From Furcasterigmium furcatum (lineage: Eukaryota > Ascomycota > Sordariomycetes > Glomerellales > Plectosphaerellaceae): a stretch of 64,000 nucleotides of DNA. A program made the position numbers and the translations under genes. Positions 43,863 through 55,160 of this stretch are shown here, in pieces. The stretch spans positions 1,118,961-1,182,960 of the forward strand of contig BCIA01000006.1 in the NCBI GenBank assembly GCA_001599815.1. The letters are read 5' to 3'. Numbering within the stretch: position 1 is the stretch's first letter; each line of letters starts with the position of its first letter. Below the pieces are notes generated by a model. That model was not told the origin of the DNA, did not search any database, and was given only the letters and a program-made list of their open reading frames with translations.

Positions 43863-44528
43863 ATGATGCTCGCCACAGTCTTCACAACTTTCCTCCTTGC
43901 CTCGTCGAGCGTTGCGGCCATTCCCGTCTCGCCTGACAAGTCTAGTCTTGACGATTCCCCCATCCTCGATGAAAGCGCCTGGGCTATCAACGACACAGTC
44001 CCCTCCGTCGAGGCGTTCCAGGCTATGGACGATGAACTCGAGGAGGGCAGGCTGATGCGGCGCCAAGACTCGGCCCCATGGGTTGGCGATAACTTTTTCC
44101 GCTTTTACTTGCGGACCATGACCTGGACGAGCTGCCCCAGGCCAGGAGCCTGCGGCAGTACACACGACTATCAGATCCTCCGGCGTGACGCCTGTAACTG
44201 GGACAGATGCGATAATGGCAGAAACCTGCCTTCACGGTTCACCCCGGAAGAGGGCCTTTGCAACAAGGGATTCTCAGCCTGCCGACTCGCGCAGAACGCT
44301 CGCTGGAACTTGATGATGCGTCAGACTCCCGACAGCGGCAGCTGTCAGAATATGGCAAGTGTCTGGTTTGGCTCGGGTCCCCGCTTGCGTACCTACGCCT
44401 CGCTTCACGATGACGCCAACGGGAGACACATCGGCTGGTGTTGGTATGAGAGAAGCCATAAATTCTCCGAGTTCTGTGGTGGCCTGCCATACAGTGTGGA
44501 CTCCCTGATTAAATGTGGGTGGATGTGA
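43863..44528 (+). CDS. secreted cysteine-rich protein with propeptide, candidate effector
   Basis: Single exon, 221 residues; starts ATGATG so the first or second Met may be used. Signal peptide about 1-19 (LATVFTTFLLASSSVA). Residues 20-66 are acidic and Cys-free and end in LMRRQ, a Kex2-type dibasic site, so this is probably a propeptide. The mature part of about 155 residues has ten Cys, enough for five disulfides, plus many Trp/Arg and Gly (WTSCPRPGACG, DACNWDRCDNGRNLP, IGWCWYERS). No membrane or GPI signal. The family is not recognised. Processing and Cys pattern resemble fungal secreted effectors or antimicrobial-type proteins, but no activity can be assigned from sequence. Confidence 0.75.
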   Translation: MMLATVFTTFLLASSSVAAIPVSPDKSSLDDSPILDESAWAINDTVPSVEAFQAMDDELEEGRLMRRQDSAPWVGDNFFRFYLRTMTWTSCPRPGACGSTHDYQILRRDACNWDRCDNGRNLPSRFTPEEGLCNKGFSACRLAQNARWNLMMRQTPDSGSCQNMASVWFGSGPRLRTYASLHDDANGRHIGWCWYERSHKFSEFCGGLPYSVDSLIKCGWM

Positions 44529-44827
44529 ACTGGGGTTTGAGGGCCGAGAAATATGTAACTGGTGGTTCTCGCAGCACACGCTAGCCGAACCAGCCAGGCA
44601 GTCACTACAGGCTACACGGGATATTTTGGTTCTTCTTCTATTACTTAACGTTAACTTTGGACGGATTGCTAGCTAGGTATGAGGACAAGTTATTCATTCA
44701 AAGTCAAGTCCTAACTACTTACTTTTCTACCTCCTATAATGAACACCCCCCGTCGTGTATCCGATATTCGATCGAGTGAGAATTGCCCGTGAACAACCGA
44801 ATCGCAGAACTAGACGGGTCCAGTCTT

Positions 44828-46066
44828 TCATTGGCTTCTAGTCTTGGTGGTTTGGATGCATTCTAGTAACAGTTGGGTTTCTGATTCCGGCAGTAGCAGA
44901 AATATCAAGCGCAAGTCTCGTTCCGCAGCGGGATCAAGCCAGGGGTTCACGTTGACCGCGCCCCAGATTGCAAAGTAGATCCCCAGCATGAGGCGTGCTA
45001 CGGAGTCGCCCTGGGAGAGAAGCGCTACAAAGACCGGATCGGCGTGGAAGAGAAACCCCATGAGCATCTGCCGAGAGGGCAGCCGGCTGACGAGAGAAAG
45101 ATAGCTAATGACGGGGAGATACTGGTCGAGGTTCAGGCCGGGGTGCAACGAGGACAAACCAGCGGTTAGCACCTCGAACAGACCTCCGGTAATGACACTG
45201 GGCCATGTCTCTAGCTGTGTCCGCATTGGATCCTGCCACCGTCCGATGGGGAGCGCTATAGCAAGCCTGCTCTCACCGAAACTCTTGCTCGAGGCGGCCG
45301 TGATGGCCCTCAGGCCTCGCAAAACCTGAAACCACTGCTGGAGATCCTGGCCGTCGTCCTTCTCCAGAGGGACAAACTGATGCTGCAGCAGGGTGTGGGC
45401 CGCAATCAGGAGGGAGTTGATGTACACGGCCTCAAAGTCCTTCAATTGCAAGTCGCAGCCGACGGCCCGGCGCTGTTTCTGGATCGAACGGGCAATGTAC
45501 CCGTGAGACGCGCGTACCAGCGTCCGGTCGTCGGGCTGGCTGAGTCGCATGTTGTTGGCCGTGAGCGCGAGGAGAGTGTCCATGAGATATTCGTGCTCAA
45601 AAGCCAGCGGGAGGAAGGTGTCCGTCGGGTGCTGGGGATCCGAGGGGAAGAAGTTCGGATCTCCCGCGCGCAGCACGTAGTAGTTTAAGAGTCGAAGTTC
45701 TAGCATACGTGCCTCGGGAGTCTGTCCACGGCACATGGCATGTTCCAAAGTCGTGCATAGCGGCAGGGCTGTCGACGATCGGGCCCGTTGAAGAGGCGTC
45801 GGGGCCAGCCGGGGGATGAGCATCTTCGGCTCGGAGGCCGTGGCAGACGCTGAGCCAAAGCTGCAAGCCAGGTTCCGATCGACGCAGTTGGCGCAGCGCG
45901 GATGCCATTCATCACACTGGGATTGTGAGCACACCACTCATGATAGTTCCTAGGGAGATATAAGACCGACCTTGATCTTGCGGGATTTACAATTCCGGCA
46001 TCCGTGCCGCGACCTCACCCGCTTGCTCGGTAATGAGTTGCCTTCTGGGCCAGGCGGAGGTCCCAT
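44828..46066 (-). CDS. Zn2Cys6 transcription factor
   Basis: Two exons, 45971-46066 and 44828-45916, with a 54-nt intron (GTCGGT donor, weak, and CCCAG acceptor) inside the zinc cluster; 394 residues. The spliced cluster is C23-x2-C26-x6-C33-x6-C40-x2-C43-x6-C50 with KSRKIK between, preceded by a basic stretch KRVRSRHG. The rest is a compact helical fungal-specific domain (MLELRLLNYYVL, LLALTANNMRLSQ, LLIAAHTLLQHQFVPLE), typical of the short UPC2/sterol-regulator-like subgroup. Nuclear regulator. It is transcribed in the same direction as, and just downstream of, a Dal5-type transporter that shares a promoter with an amine oxidase, and may regulate them. Confidence 0.88.
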
Positions 46067-46506
46067 ATCGATGAGGCATGGCATACGCCCGGCAGCCCCT
46101 AGGAGATTTTGGCGAGGACACTTGGTTATTATTCAACAATGTGAGAGTCGTCTTGTCAAGTCTTGGCCTGGGAAACGTTCGCGTGCGCAGCTTGGTCAGG
46201 GTTACATTGAATCATGACAATAGGCTAAATTGCTCACACAGCCCCTGGCAACCGGCACCAGCCATAGCATCGCGACTCTCTGGAAGATGGAGTACGATCC
46301 AGTTCACCCGCTTGGCATCTCGAAGGTGATCCGGGAGATCTTTGACGCAACTTTGTCGTGTTGGCAACCGGGCATGCCGACTTCGCTTCCCAAACTACCT
46401 TCATGTTACAATACAGATCAACGCTACCCACGCATGACCAGCCAGGCCGGTGATAAATCCCGAGATAGCAGGTCCAACAACCCCATTCATACAACACACA
46501 ACCCCT
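46067..46506. promoter_or_regulatory. upstream region of Zn2Cys6 gene
   Basis: 440 bp between the transporter stop and the regulator start, both on the minus strand. No gene or repeat seen. Confidence 0.35.
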
Positions 46507-48423
46507 TTAATGCATGTACCTGAACCCCTTGCCCACGGTGTCCGGCTGCCCGGCTCTCTCCAGCTCCTGCTCCCTCGCCTCCAACTTGCGGTTCTCCTTC
46601 TTCAGCACGAACATCAACACCGTGCTGGCTGTGATAGCCATGAGCGCCATGCCGGCATTGACACTGAAGGCCAGCACGAACCGCGGACCGCTGTTGTTAG
46701 GGTACAGGTACGATCCGTAGATGGCCGAGAGCGTGGAGCAGGAGTTGTTGAACGCCACGGCGGCGGCGCGCTTGACGGCCGGGCGGTTGTTGGTGTTGGC
46801 CGTCCAGACGATGGCCATGTTGAAACTGGCGTAGATGCCGGGGATCATGATGAGCGCACCGAAGTAGCGCGGGCCGATGCCCGTGGCGGCGCACGAGATG
46901 ACGAAGCCGATGAGCGCGGTGAGCAGCGGGCTGACGGTGTGCCAGTACCGCTCGCGGGTGCGGTCGGCGTTCCAGGCGACGACGTTGGTGACAATGCAGG
47001 CGAGCAGGTACGGGGGCGCGGTCAGCAGCATGGTGGTGGTGCGATCGCGGCCGAAGCTGGCGACGACGGTGGGGAAGAAGCTGTTGATGACGAGCGCGGC
47101 ACCAGCGCCGTAGACGACGAGGGCGAGGAGCCAGTTCTTGGGGTCGCGAACCACGAGCTTGAAGCCGCCGAGGAACGGCTGCTCCTTGGAAGAAGTCCAG
47201 TCGTCTTCACCGGCCGCGTCAAGGCGCAGGCGCCACAGGGCCAGCTCGCGCTCCTGGGGGGTGAGCCACTTGGTGGTGTTGGCCGGGAAGTCTGGCAGGA
47301 TGAAGAAGACGATGATGGCGACGGCAATGGAGAGCAGACCTTCGATAATGAAGAGCCCTGTGTTGAATGGTGTTAGCAAGGTGCTCAGGCAGCCGATCCG
47401 GGCAGAGAGGGGGGGGCACTTACATCTCCAGGCCAGCAGACCCCGGACGCCGTCCATGCTATCCATGATTCCCGCTCCGATAAGGCCTGGAAGATCAGGG
47501 GTCAACATCATACAGCTCGGTCAGAAAAAACAGACGGATAGTCACTCACCCGCAAAGGCTCCTGCACCCATGGCGCCCGTGTAGAGAAGCCCGACGCGAA
47601 CACCCAGCTCAGCGCGAGGATACCAAGCGCTCAACGTAGCCACGCAGCCGGGATAGTATGCGGCCTGGACGAATCCGATCAAGAACCGACAAGCGACCAT
47701 GCCACCAAAGCTGTTGACGGCACCCATGCAGGCGCAAAGGACCCCCTGTATGTTTTGGCGCGCTGTTAGAAAAGATCCATGTTGCCATCGTGGGGGCTGG
47801 GATTCGGGGTGTCAGTCACTTACCCAGACAACGCCACATGCGGTGAGGTACATGGCGGGCCGTCCGATCTTGTTGAGGATCAGGTTCGAGGGGACCTGCA
47901 TGAGGATGTATCCGACGAAGAGAATCGAAACGCATGTCTGCCAACGGCTCGCATCAGTTGCCCGCAACCCCGGTTGTGACAGGTGGCTGAGCTTACCTGG
48001 AACTGGTTCGGGCCAAAGTTGAGCTCTTCTTCCAGTCCTCCCAGTCTGGCGGCACCGATAGCATTGCTATACGCTGGTCAGTATTTGATCACTCCTGGAC
48101 GCTCGACTGATGGTTGAGTGCTTACCGGTTCAAGTAGTTTGTGACGTCTGTGAATTGGATCAATGTCAGTGGTTGGCCAATACACGCCCTGGCGGGTAGA
48201 CGCAAGACGACTTACACAGCGCGATCAAGGCCGGCAGCAAACGGAAGTCCAGCTTTCTCCTGAACTTGTCCTCGAAGGCCTTGAGCTCTTCGGGCGTAAA
48301 ACCTCGAAGCGCCTCGGGCACATCGATCGGCTGACCCATGGCCTCCGTCTTGGTCATAGTCGTCTTGTCCATCGAGGCGTCCCGTGCCTCCTCGACCGGT
48401 GTCGCGTGCTCCGGGGTCGTCAT
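46507..48423 (-). CDS. MFS transporter, Dal5/TNA1-type (ACS family)
   Basis: Seven exons: 48216-48423, 48126-48147 (22 nt), 47997-48066, 47824-47937, 47550-47745, 47424-47486, 46507-47357; 507 residues, every junction in frame with GT-AG introns. The splice series rebuilds YVTNYLNRNAIGAARLGGL (loop after helix 1, ACS signature), QVPSNLILNKIGRPAMY, GFVQAAYYPGCVATLSAWY and WRWLFIIEGLLSIA. About twelve membrane segments are present. Substrates in this group include nicotinate, pantothenate, allantoate and other organic anions. It is divergent from an FAD amine oxidase across a 768-bp promoter with tandem repeats, so it may import that enzyme's substrate. Confidence 0.9.
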
Positions 48424-49191
48424 TGCGATGCCGGTGGGATCCGACTCGGGGTCAGTCAGCTTGGATACCGGTGGTGGACCGGGGGTGTATGCGCGTCGAG
48501 AGGCGCTTTGTGGACAAAGATGCAGTGGGAAGAGAAGGCGTGCCCAATGACGATGTGAACTTTCTTTTGCATCGTACGTTCGGATGCTCTTACTTTTATC
48601 CTTACGTTTCGCTGCAGACGCTCGAACCGCTCCCCATGCTGCTATCTTGGCCGTTTCCGCGGTATCCTAGCATTGCGGCGATTACGAGTCAGGCTAAGCA
48701 TCGATAGCCAGGGTCTTCCCCAGGCATCGCAGGGATCGGCTGATAACGCGGGGGAGCCGACTGCTAGTCCGGTGCATGACACGCCGACCAGCTTGGCCAT
48801 CGGCCGATAACGCAGAAGAGCCGACAGTGAGGCCGTTGCTTGACAGAGCATCCAGTGTCTTGGCTATCGGCTGATAAGAGCTGAGGAGCCGACGACAGGG
48901 TCTCCGCCATCCAGATCGCCCGCCAAAGCCCTGGAGAAGAGTAGGCCCAGTCAATCCGAGATCGGTATCGGGGACTTCGGGCGAGGCTGCGAGGAGAATT
49001 GTGTCATGGCGTGGTAGACTATATAAATCCCCCATGTCATTAAGCAGCAGGGCCTCGAAATGAGGCGCCTCCCTTTCGATAGCCCAGATTAGAGCTCTTG
49101 TCTTATCAACAGACTGCCGCGCGTTGTCTCGTCCGATCCCGACTCAGTCCCGACCACATCATCGACCGAACACGAGTGCAGTGAAACCACC
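48424..49191. promoter_or_regulatory. divergent promoter of transporter and FAD oxidase
   Basis: 768 bp without an ORF of its own. It carries three ~65-bp tandem repeats (listed separately) and a TATATAA-like stretch near 49018-49024, pointing to the oxidase. Confidence 0.6.
48735..48893. repeat. three tandem promoter repeats with GATA and CGG/CCG core
   Basis: Copies start at 48736, 48800 and 48867 (periods 64 and 67 bp). Each begins TCGGCYGATAA and, 13-14 bp after the first six bases, has AGCCGAC. TCGGCT and AGCCGA are exact reverse complements in copies 1 and 3. Each copy thus combines a GATA site with a CGG...CCG inverted pair. The stretches between cores are also related (TTGACA/ATGACA and CTTGGC blocks), so this is a duplication of the whole unit. 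Confidence 0.75.
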
Positions 49192-50665
49192 ATGGACAAG
49201 CAGTCGCGCATCCTCATCGTGGGAGGCGGCGTCTTCGGGACGTCGACCGCTTACCACCTCGCCCAGAGGGGCTACACATCCGTCACCGTGGCCGACCGGT
49301 TCGAGCCGCCCTCGAGGGACTCGGCCGCGACGGACCTGAACAAGGTTGTGCGCGCCGACTACACCAACCCGCTATATTCGAAGCTGGCGCTCGAGGCCAT
49401 GGAGGTGTGGAAAGACCCCGAGTCCATCTTCACCGGCATGTACCGCGAGAGCGGCTGGGTCATGGCGGCCAGCTCCGTGGCACACGGGTGGCTAGAGAGC
49501 GCGAGGAAGACGGCGGAAAAGGTCGGCCTCAAGGGTGTCGGATACCTTACGGCGGAGCAGCTGAAGAAGAGGTGGCCGGCGTTCACGGGAGACTTCCCGG
49601 GCTGGACCAACCTGTACAGTCCCGCGGCGGGTTGGGTCAGTAGACACAGCTCCATGGATCGTCGGATGCATTGCTGACAATCGAGACCAGGTTCCGTCGG
49701 GCCAGGCACTACTGAGAATGGCCCACGCGGCCAGCAAGAACGGGGTGAAATACGTGTCTGGGGCCACAGGCCACATCAAGCAGCTGGTATACGACGAGGA
49801 GGGAACCTGCAAGGGCGCCATCGCGGCCGATGGAACTCTACACACAGCCGATATTGTCATCGTGTCGACGGGAGCCAATACGGCAACTCTGGTGGGAGCC
49901 AAGGACGAGTGCTCTGCATCGACGTCAGTCATCTGTGTCCTCAAGCTGGAGCCGGATGAGGTGGCCAGGTTCAAGGACATCCCCATCATTGATGAGTTCG
50001 AGCAAGGTATGTACCGCGCGAGGCCGGCGAACCGCTGCTTGGCTTGGTTTGGTGACTGACTGTGACCATCGCAGGAATCATCTTCCCCCCCGACGAGAAC
50101 GGCCTCATCAAGCTCTGCAGCTGTCGCAGCGTCACAAACTTCAAGAATGGTGCTTCGGTGCTGCACTCGCTCGGCGACTATCCGGATGACGGCTGCCCCA
50201 AGGAGATTGAGGATGAGATGAGGAAATTCGTCAGAGAAATGATCCCCGAGCTTGCCGATCGACCCTTTGTGTCGACCAAGTTCTGCTGGTAAGTCAAGCA
50301 CGTTGCCACGAAGCTGAGAGAAGGTCTCGATGTTAACACGATGATGTCGTAGGGACGCCCTGGCCGGTGATCTCAACTTCCGCGTTTGCCCCTACCCGAA
50401 CAAGAAGAACTTGTTTATTGCCACCCTTGGCTCGAACCACGGCTTCAAGTTCCTGCCAGTCATCGGAAAGTATGTCGCCAACATGCTCGAGGGCAAACTC
50501 GACCCGGAATATGAGGCCCTGTGGGCATGGAAGCATGGAAAGGTTCCGGCGGACTTCCAAGACCCGCACCCCTACCCAGCGCGGGATCTCACTCAGTTGT
50601 CAGGATGGAGTGGCAGAAACGCGGCGGCGAACGGGAAGCTGCCGTGGACTTGGAGCCGTCTTTAA
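49192..50665 (+). CDS. FAD-dependent amine oxidase (fructosyl amino acid / sarcosine oxidase-like)
   Basis: Four exons: 49192-49635, 49691-50006, 50075-50288, 50353-50665; 428 residues, all in frame. ILIVGGGVFGTSTAYHLAQ (about 7-25) is the Rossmann FAD motif. RDSAATDLNKVVRADY follows at about 42-57, characteristic of fungal fructosyl amine oxidases and related pipecolate/saccharopine oxidases. KFCWDA places C324 where monomeric sarcosine oxidase and amadoriases attach FAD covalently. ATLGSNHGFKFLPVIGKYV near the C-terminus is also typical. The reaction would be oxidative cleavage of a secondary amine with O2, releasing H2O2. There is no clear PTS1 (ends WSRL, whose SRL is a standard PTS1-type tripeptide), so peroxisomal location is possible. 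It shares its promoter with a Dal5-type transporter. Confidence 0.88.
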
Positions 50666-51116
50666 AGTCTCGCGTCGACTTGACTTGATCAGGATACTGG
50701 ATGCATACGTAGGCCCGATGAGCATAGGCCACGCGGTTTCATGAACAACCACTGAGATGTTGGATGCTTCTTCATGCATAATCTACATGCTAGTTGCACT
50801 AGTCCAGTCCTTAAAGCATGCTTTAAACTAGATGTGGTAACCTCCGTTATCTATCAAGTTAAAATATGGAGACTCTGGACCAGGAAGTCCCTGCCAACCT
50901 GGTCCCTCGGCAGTTAGTTTGGTCTACCAGCCGACTCCTGAGGCATCAGTCCAAGAGGCCCACCGATACCGCACTCGCGGGAGACAGCACCCGGCCTACC
51001 CCATCCATGGATCCCATCTCCAGCCCCTCATCATGAACCTCCACTTCGGACATCCATGGATAACCACGTCCCCCGCATCCAGCCGCCATACTCATGATTG
51101 AAACGAATTCAACGAG
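50666..51116. other. intergenic with 16-bp palindrome
   Basis: 451 bp between two plus-strand genes. A perfect palindrome TTAAAGCATGCTTTAA lies at 50811-50826. No gene seen. Confidence 0.45.
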
Positions 51117-53534
51117 ATGGCTCGGTACAACGGCCGCGTGACCCTCGCTTGTCACCATTGCCACGCCTCCAAAGTGAAATGCACCGGAGGTAGGTAGGAG
51201 TGAACACCCGATCGCAATTAGACAAGTTGAGAGCCCACTGCTAAGACCCTATCTATTCAGGGGCGCCTTGCGAGAGATGCCGGCACTCGAGCCGCGAGTG
51301 TTCATATCCTGTCAAGGACCGACCCGTCACTGTTTCAGAGAGCTACCTGCGCGGCTTGGAGCGGGAGGCTCGAAGAGCACGTCGAGCTGGACTCTCTGGA
51401 GACAGTGACCAGTCGGATGGCGCCCCTACGCCAGCTGTAAATGCTGCTACCGGTCCTGCGTCTGGGAGTCCAGGCATTGTCGCCCGTCCCGACGCTGAAG
51501 AACAGCAGCAGACTTTTGGGGATTGTAGCGCCGAGGTCTTCGTGAAGACTCTCAAAGAGCTGCCATTCGTGAAGGAGCCGGAGCTCCCCGTCGACACGAT
51601 AATCTCGGGCGATGGAATCAGCACCTCGCGGTACACTTATTCACCACTGGATTTTGATTTTCTCCGTAAGTCCCGACACTCACACGAACTACCACGCTGG
51701 GGGGGGAGATCTTGGGGCTGATGGATGTCTTCTTGACCACCAGAACCCAAAGTCTCATTCAAGCTGCCGCCAAAACCATACGCGTCATATTTGTTACAGG
51801 TCTTCGAAGAGGGTTTCAGTGACTATCACTGGTACACTCGTACATCGTTTGGCGAGAGACTAGCCCAGACATACGACGACCCGAGTTCCCAAGCCCATGA
51901 CCGGACTTGGCTCTGTCAGCTGTCCGTGGTCCTGGCGTTGGGCCAGACAGTGAGTCGAGTCCCATTTGCATCGGATGAGACAATTTCTAACTCGTATACT
52001 CTGGCAGTGGCTTCATGGACGAACGAAAGAAGGAGAGTTAACCAGAAGACCCTCCAATGAGCTGCTGCTTGCACCGCCTAAACCCCCAGGTACGGATTTC
52101 TTCGAGCAAAGCCTCCTACTTCTCAAGCCATCACTGGAAGAGCCGACAATCGCGGATGTCGAGGTTCTCAACCTGATAGTATGAACTCAGATCTGCCTTC
52201 ATCTCTCTCTTGATTCACCCCTGACCAATGCCCCAGGCCTTCTACAGCTACTCCCTTAATCGGAGAAGGACCGCGTACTTCTACGCAAGACAGGCCATTT
52301 CAATGGCACAGTGCCTCGGAATCCACGAGTCGCCGCCACGGCGACACCAAAAGGCGACTGCTGTTCACTCGGAGCACCTCAAACGCGTCTGGTGGACATG
52401 CTATTGCATCCACCAAATGATCAGCACCGAACTCGGCTTGCCCAGTCTCTACGACTGCGTCGTGGACTGGTCACAGCCCCCGTCGTCCGTAGGCCTTGGG
52501 GCTCAAGAGATGGATCAGTTCTTCAACGGCGAACTACTGACTGCCCATGCCAAGATCTGCCTTGTCAGGGCCAAGATCATCAAGGTGGTAACCAGAGGTC
52601 TACCGGAAACGGAGTCGGGCGGGTTAGTTGGTGCCCTGAGTCCGTGTGTGGACTCGTTGCAGCGGTGGCGGCATGAGCTGCAGGCACACATGCTGTTCAC
52701 ATTCGAAAACGGGATAGGTCCTGAAATGGCCGAGCTTCCGTATTCGAGGGCGCTCGCATCACTCTATCTTCGATATCATCAGGTCAGTCGCCCGGTGTTG
52801 GATGCCTAGTTTTGGGCTTGAAGACTAACAGATAACAGTGCATCATACTGCTCCTACGACCGCTCCTCTTAAGAGATATCTCAAATCTGACGAGGAAACG
52901 TACTCCACAACCAGAGCAGGGTAAAACACCCGGGCATGGTCAAGATGAAGAACTGAGAGCCTTGAAATCATCATGTCTTGAGGCAGCTCGGAGTAACTGC
53001 AAGATCCTCCTGAGTCTGGAAACTATGGGGATGATTGGTGAGCGACCTTCCCCCCTTCCCGCGTTTCTGTTCTATGTCTTTCTCTTTCTCGTTTCTACCG
53101 TCACTAACATTGGATCCTTCGCAGCCAAGTTCGGCTACTGGGAGTCGCTCCACCTGTTCACGGGCATAACAATGCTGCTGCTGTTCCAGGTTGTTCCAGC
53201 CCTCGACGCTCAAACTCTCGACCTCCACGAGACGACAGACTGCGAAGAGTTTCGATTCGGCAACCAAACTGAGATCTACGAGCGATCCAGAGCTCTGCTC
53301 ACTGACATGGCTACCGTGGGAAACCCGGCGGCGAAAGATCATCTGAACATGCTGACGGACGTCGAGACTCTGGTGCGGAACATCTCCATCAAGGAACAGG
53401 TGTCTTTGTCGTTCCACGAGACAGTTTGGCCGGCATTAGAAGCAGAGGGTGAAGTGATGACGGGGAGTCTATGGGACCCGTACAACATTGACTGGAATAG
53501 CTTATTGTATAGAGACCCCGAGTACTGCTTGTAA
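51117..53534 (+). CDS. Zn2Cys6 fungal-specific transcription factor
   Basis: Seven exons: 51117-51189, 51261-51665, 51744-51949, 52008-52178, 52237-52782, 52839-53037, 53125-53534; 669 residues, all junctions in frame. The cluster is C12-x2-C15-x6-C22-x5-C28-x2-C31-x6-C38, split by intron 1. A disordered acidic/Gln linker follows (about 55-115). The middle homology region spans about 170-480, with FYSYSLNRRRTAYFYARQAISMAQ broken by intron 4 upstream, and LKRVWWTCYCIHQMISTELGLP, the classic RRxWW-type motif. Residues near 520-580 are hydrophobic and helical. Nuclear regulator flanking the FAD oxidase and transporter, and a candidate pathway regulator. Confidence 0.9.
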
Positions 53535-53677
53535 GCGTTTGTATTGAGCGCTTCTATTCGTATCCATCCATGCCAACGTTTACCTTCTCATATAGTACCG
53601 CTAACCACTCCTTCTCATACAAGCAAAAAGTCGAACGAGGCCATGTTCATCCAACCGTGACGCCGCCTCATCCTTCT

Positions 53678-54199
53678 TCACACTCGCCCGCCCCCGCCCG
53701 GCAAGGTGTATGACCCGCCCATGTTCACCAGGTACGCGATAGAGTTGAACTCGACGTCGAGCCGCTTGATCTTCCAGTGCCCCTCCAGCGTCGCCGTAAT
53801 CACCGTGATGCCCCTGGCCGACTTGCCGGCGCCGAAGGTGCCCGACCACGTCAGCGCGATGGTCTTGCAGTCCGTCGCCATGACGGACTCGACGACGAGC
53901 GGGAATGGGTTGGTCGACGTCGCCGCCGCAAAGGCCGCCTTGTTCGGGAAGATGGCCTGGCCGAGGGGTGCCCCGACCAGGATGGCGATCGAGTCGCTGT
54001 ACTCGATGAAGCAGTTGCTGAGGTACTTGTCGCCGTCCTTGGGGCTGTACGCCGAGATGAGCCTCGTGTAGGCCTTGACGAGAGTGTCGGCGTCGCGCGG
54101 CGAGAGACACCGCCCGCCACGGCTCTCGATCGCGGAAAAGGGCGTCGCCAAGACGAGCGCCATGGAGGCGGCCGCCGCGATGAGGGACGAGATGCGCAT
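53678..54199 (-). CDS. secreted NTF2-like domain protein
   Basis: Single exon, 173 residues. Signal peptide about 1-18 (ISSLIAAAASMALVLA), then a possible dibasic-free propeptide to about residue 28. Residues about 32-160 resemble the secreted fungal NTF2-like/SnoaL-like fold: a first helix pair (CLSPRDADTLVKAYTRLISAY), NCFIEYSDSIAILVG, then four strands (KTIALTWSGTFGAG, ITVITATLEGHWKIKRLDVEF). The two Cys at 31 and 63 could pair, with a third at about 110. Function of these extracellular proteins is mostly unknown; some are near-identical in many ascomycetes. No GPI signal; the C-terminus is Gly-rich. Confidence 0.8.
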   Translation of the reverse strand: MRISSLIAAAASMALVLATPFSAIESRGGRCLSPRDADTLVKAYTRLISAYSPKDGDKYLSNCFIEYSDSIAILVGAPLGQAIFPNKAAFAAATSTNPFPLVVESVMATDCKTIALTWSGTFGAGKSARGITVITATLEGHWKIKRLDVEFNSIAYLVNMGGSYTLPGGGGRV

Positions 54200-55160
54200 C
54201 TTGTTTCTTTGGTTGGATTAGGTATTATGGTATCCTCGAGGGTTCGGCGAGGCCTATATCTGAGCGGGAAGTGATGATGATATTGTCCTTCTGCAGTGGT
54301 GCGCCAAGAGGCGCCCCTTTTATGGATGATTGTAAAGTTGAGGCCTTTGGCCCTGCACTGCGCCAGGCGGCATCTCGGCCCAAGGCGCGTTGCTGGCTCA
54401 GCGTCGCCGCCGAGACTATTGATCACGGCCTCTCTCGTATTCGGCGCAATGCTTGCGTGCTGCGGCTGATAAACACGGGGAGCACCGAGACCGACGGAGC
54501 TCCGGCCTGCGCCGGCGCTGCGCACCGAGAAGCGCCGTTGGAAGTCGCACTCCCATTCGCTCGGTCTCCTGGGAGACCTCGAAGGTCTGTTGCTGCATGA
54601 CAAGTGCAAGAAGCCCCTGAAGTAAGGCCAATAGGTCGGGATACCGGCAGGGCCTTTCTTGATGCCCCGAAGAGTCGGGTTCTAATGCACCTGGAAAGGC
54701 AAAACTCGCGGTGGCCTGCAGCTATGAACTGTACAATTGGGAATTGAGGCTGGGTTCTCCGCTTCAGCTGTCCATAGCTCCGGCCCGGGTTCGGTCCCGG
54801 GCCTTGGGACTCTCGCTGCGGGGGAGGCTCCTCCTCGTGCGCGCAGTCGAGCCTGCCCTGGATATCACGTATTACTAAGTAGGAGAACGCTAAGGCCAAA
54901 GTCAAACCCGGTCTCGTTCCTCACGCCCTGGTACAGTATAGGCGCCCCTCCCCGTGCTAAAGTTGGGGAGAGCCAGAGAGGGTTCTGCGTAACTTTAGCA
55001 TCGGGATAGCCTAACTGTGCCCCAACAGCAGACGATAGCCGCTTCGCCTCTCGGGCGAACCGGCCAAAACTGTATACCGGCGTATTTTCGAGCTGTTACT
55101 TGTCGGGAAAATTGCCCAAAAGATTAACAGGTAGTAAAGGTCTGCTCAGAGTATAATCAT
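54200..55160. other. intergenic
   Basis: 961 bp upstream of the NTF2-like gene and downstream of the NCS1 permease. No supported gene or repeat. Confidence 0.4.
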
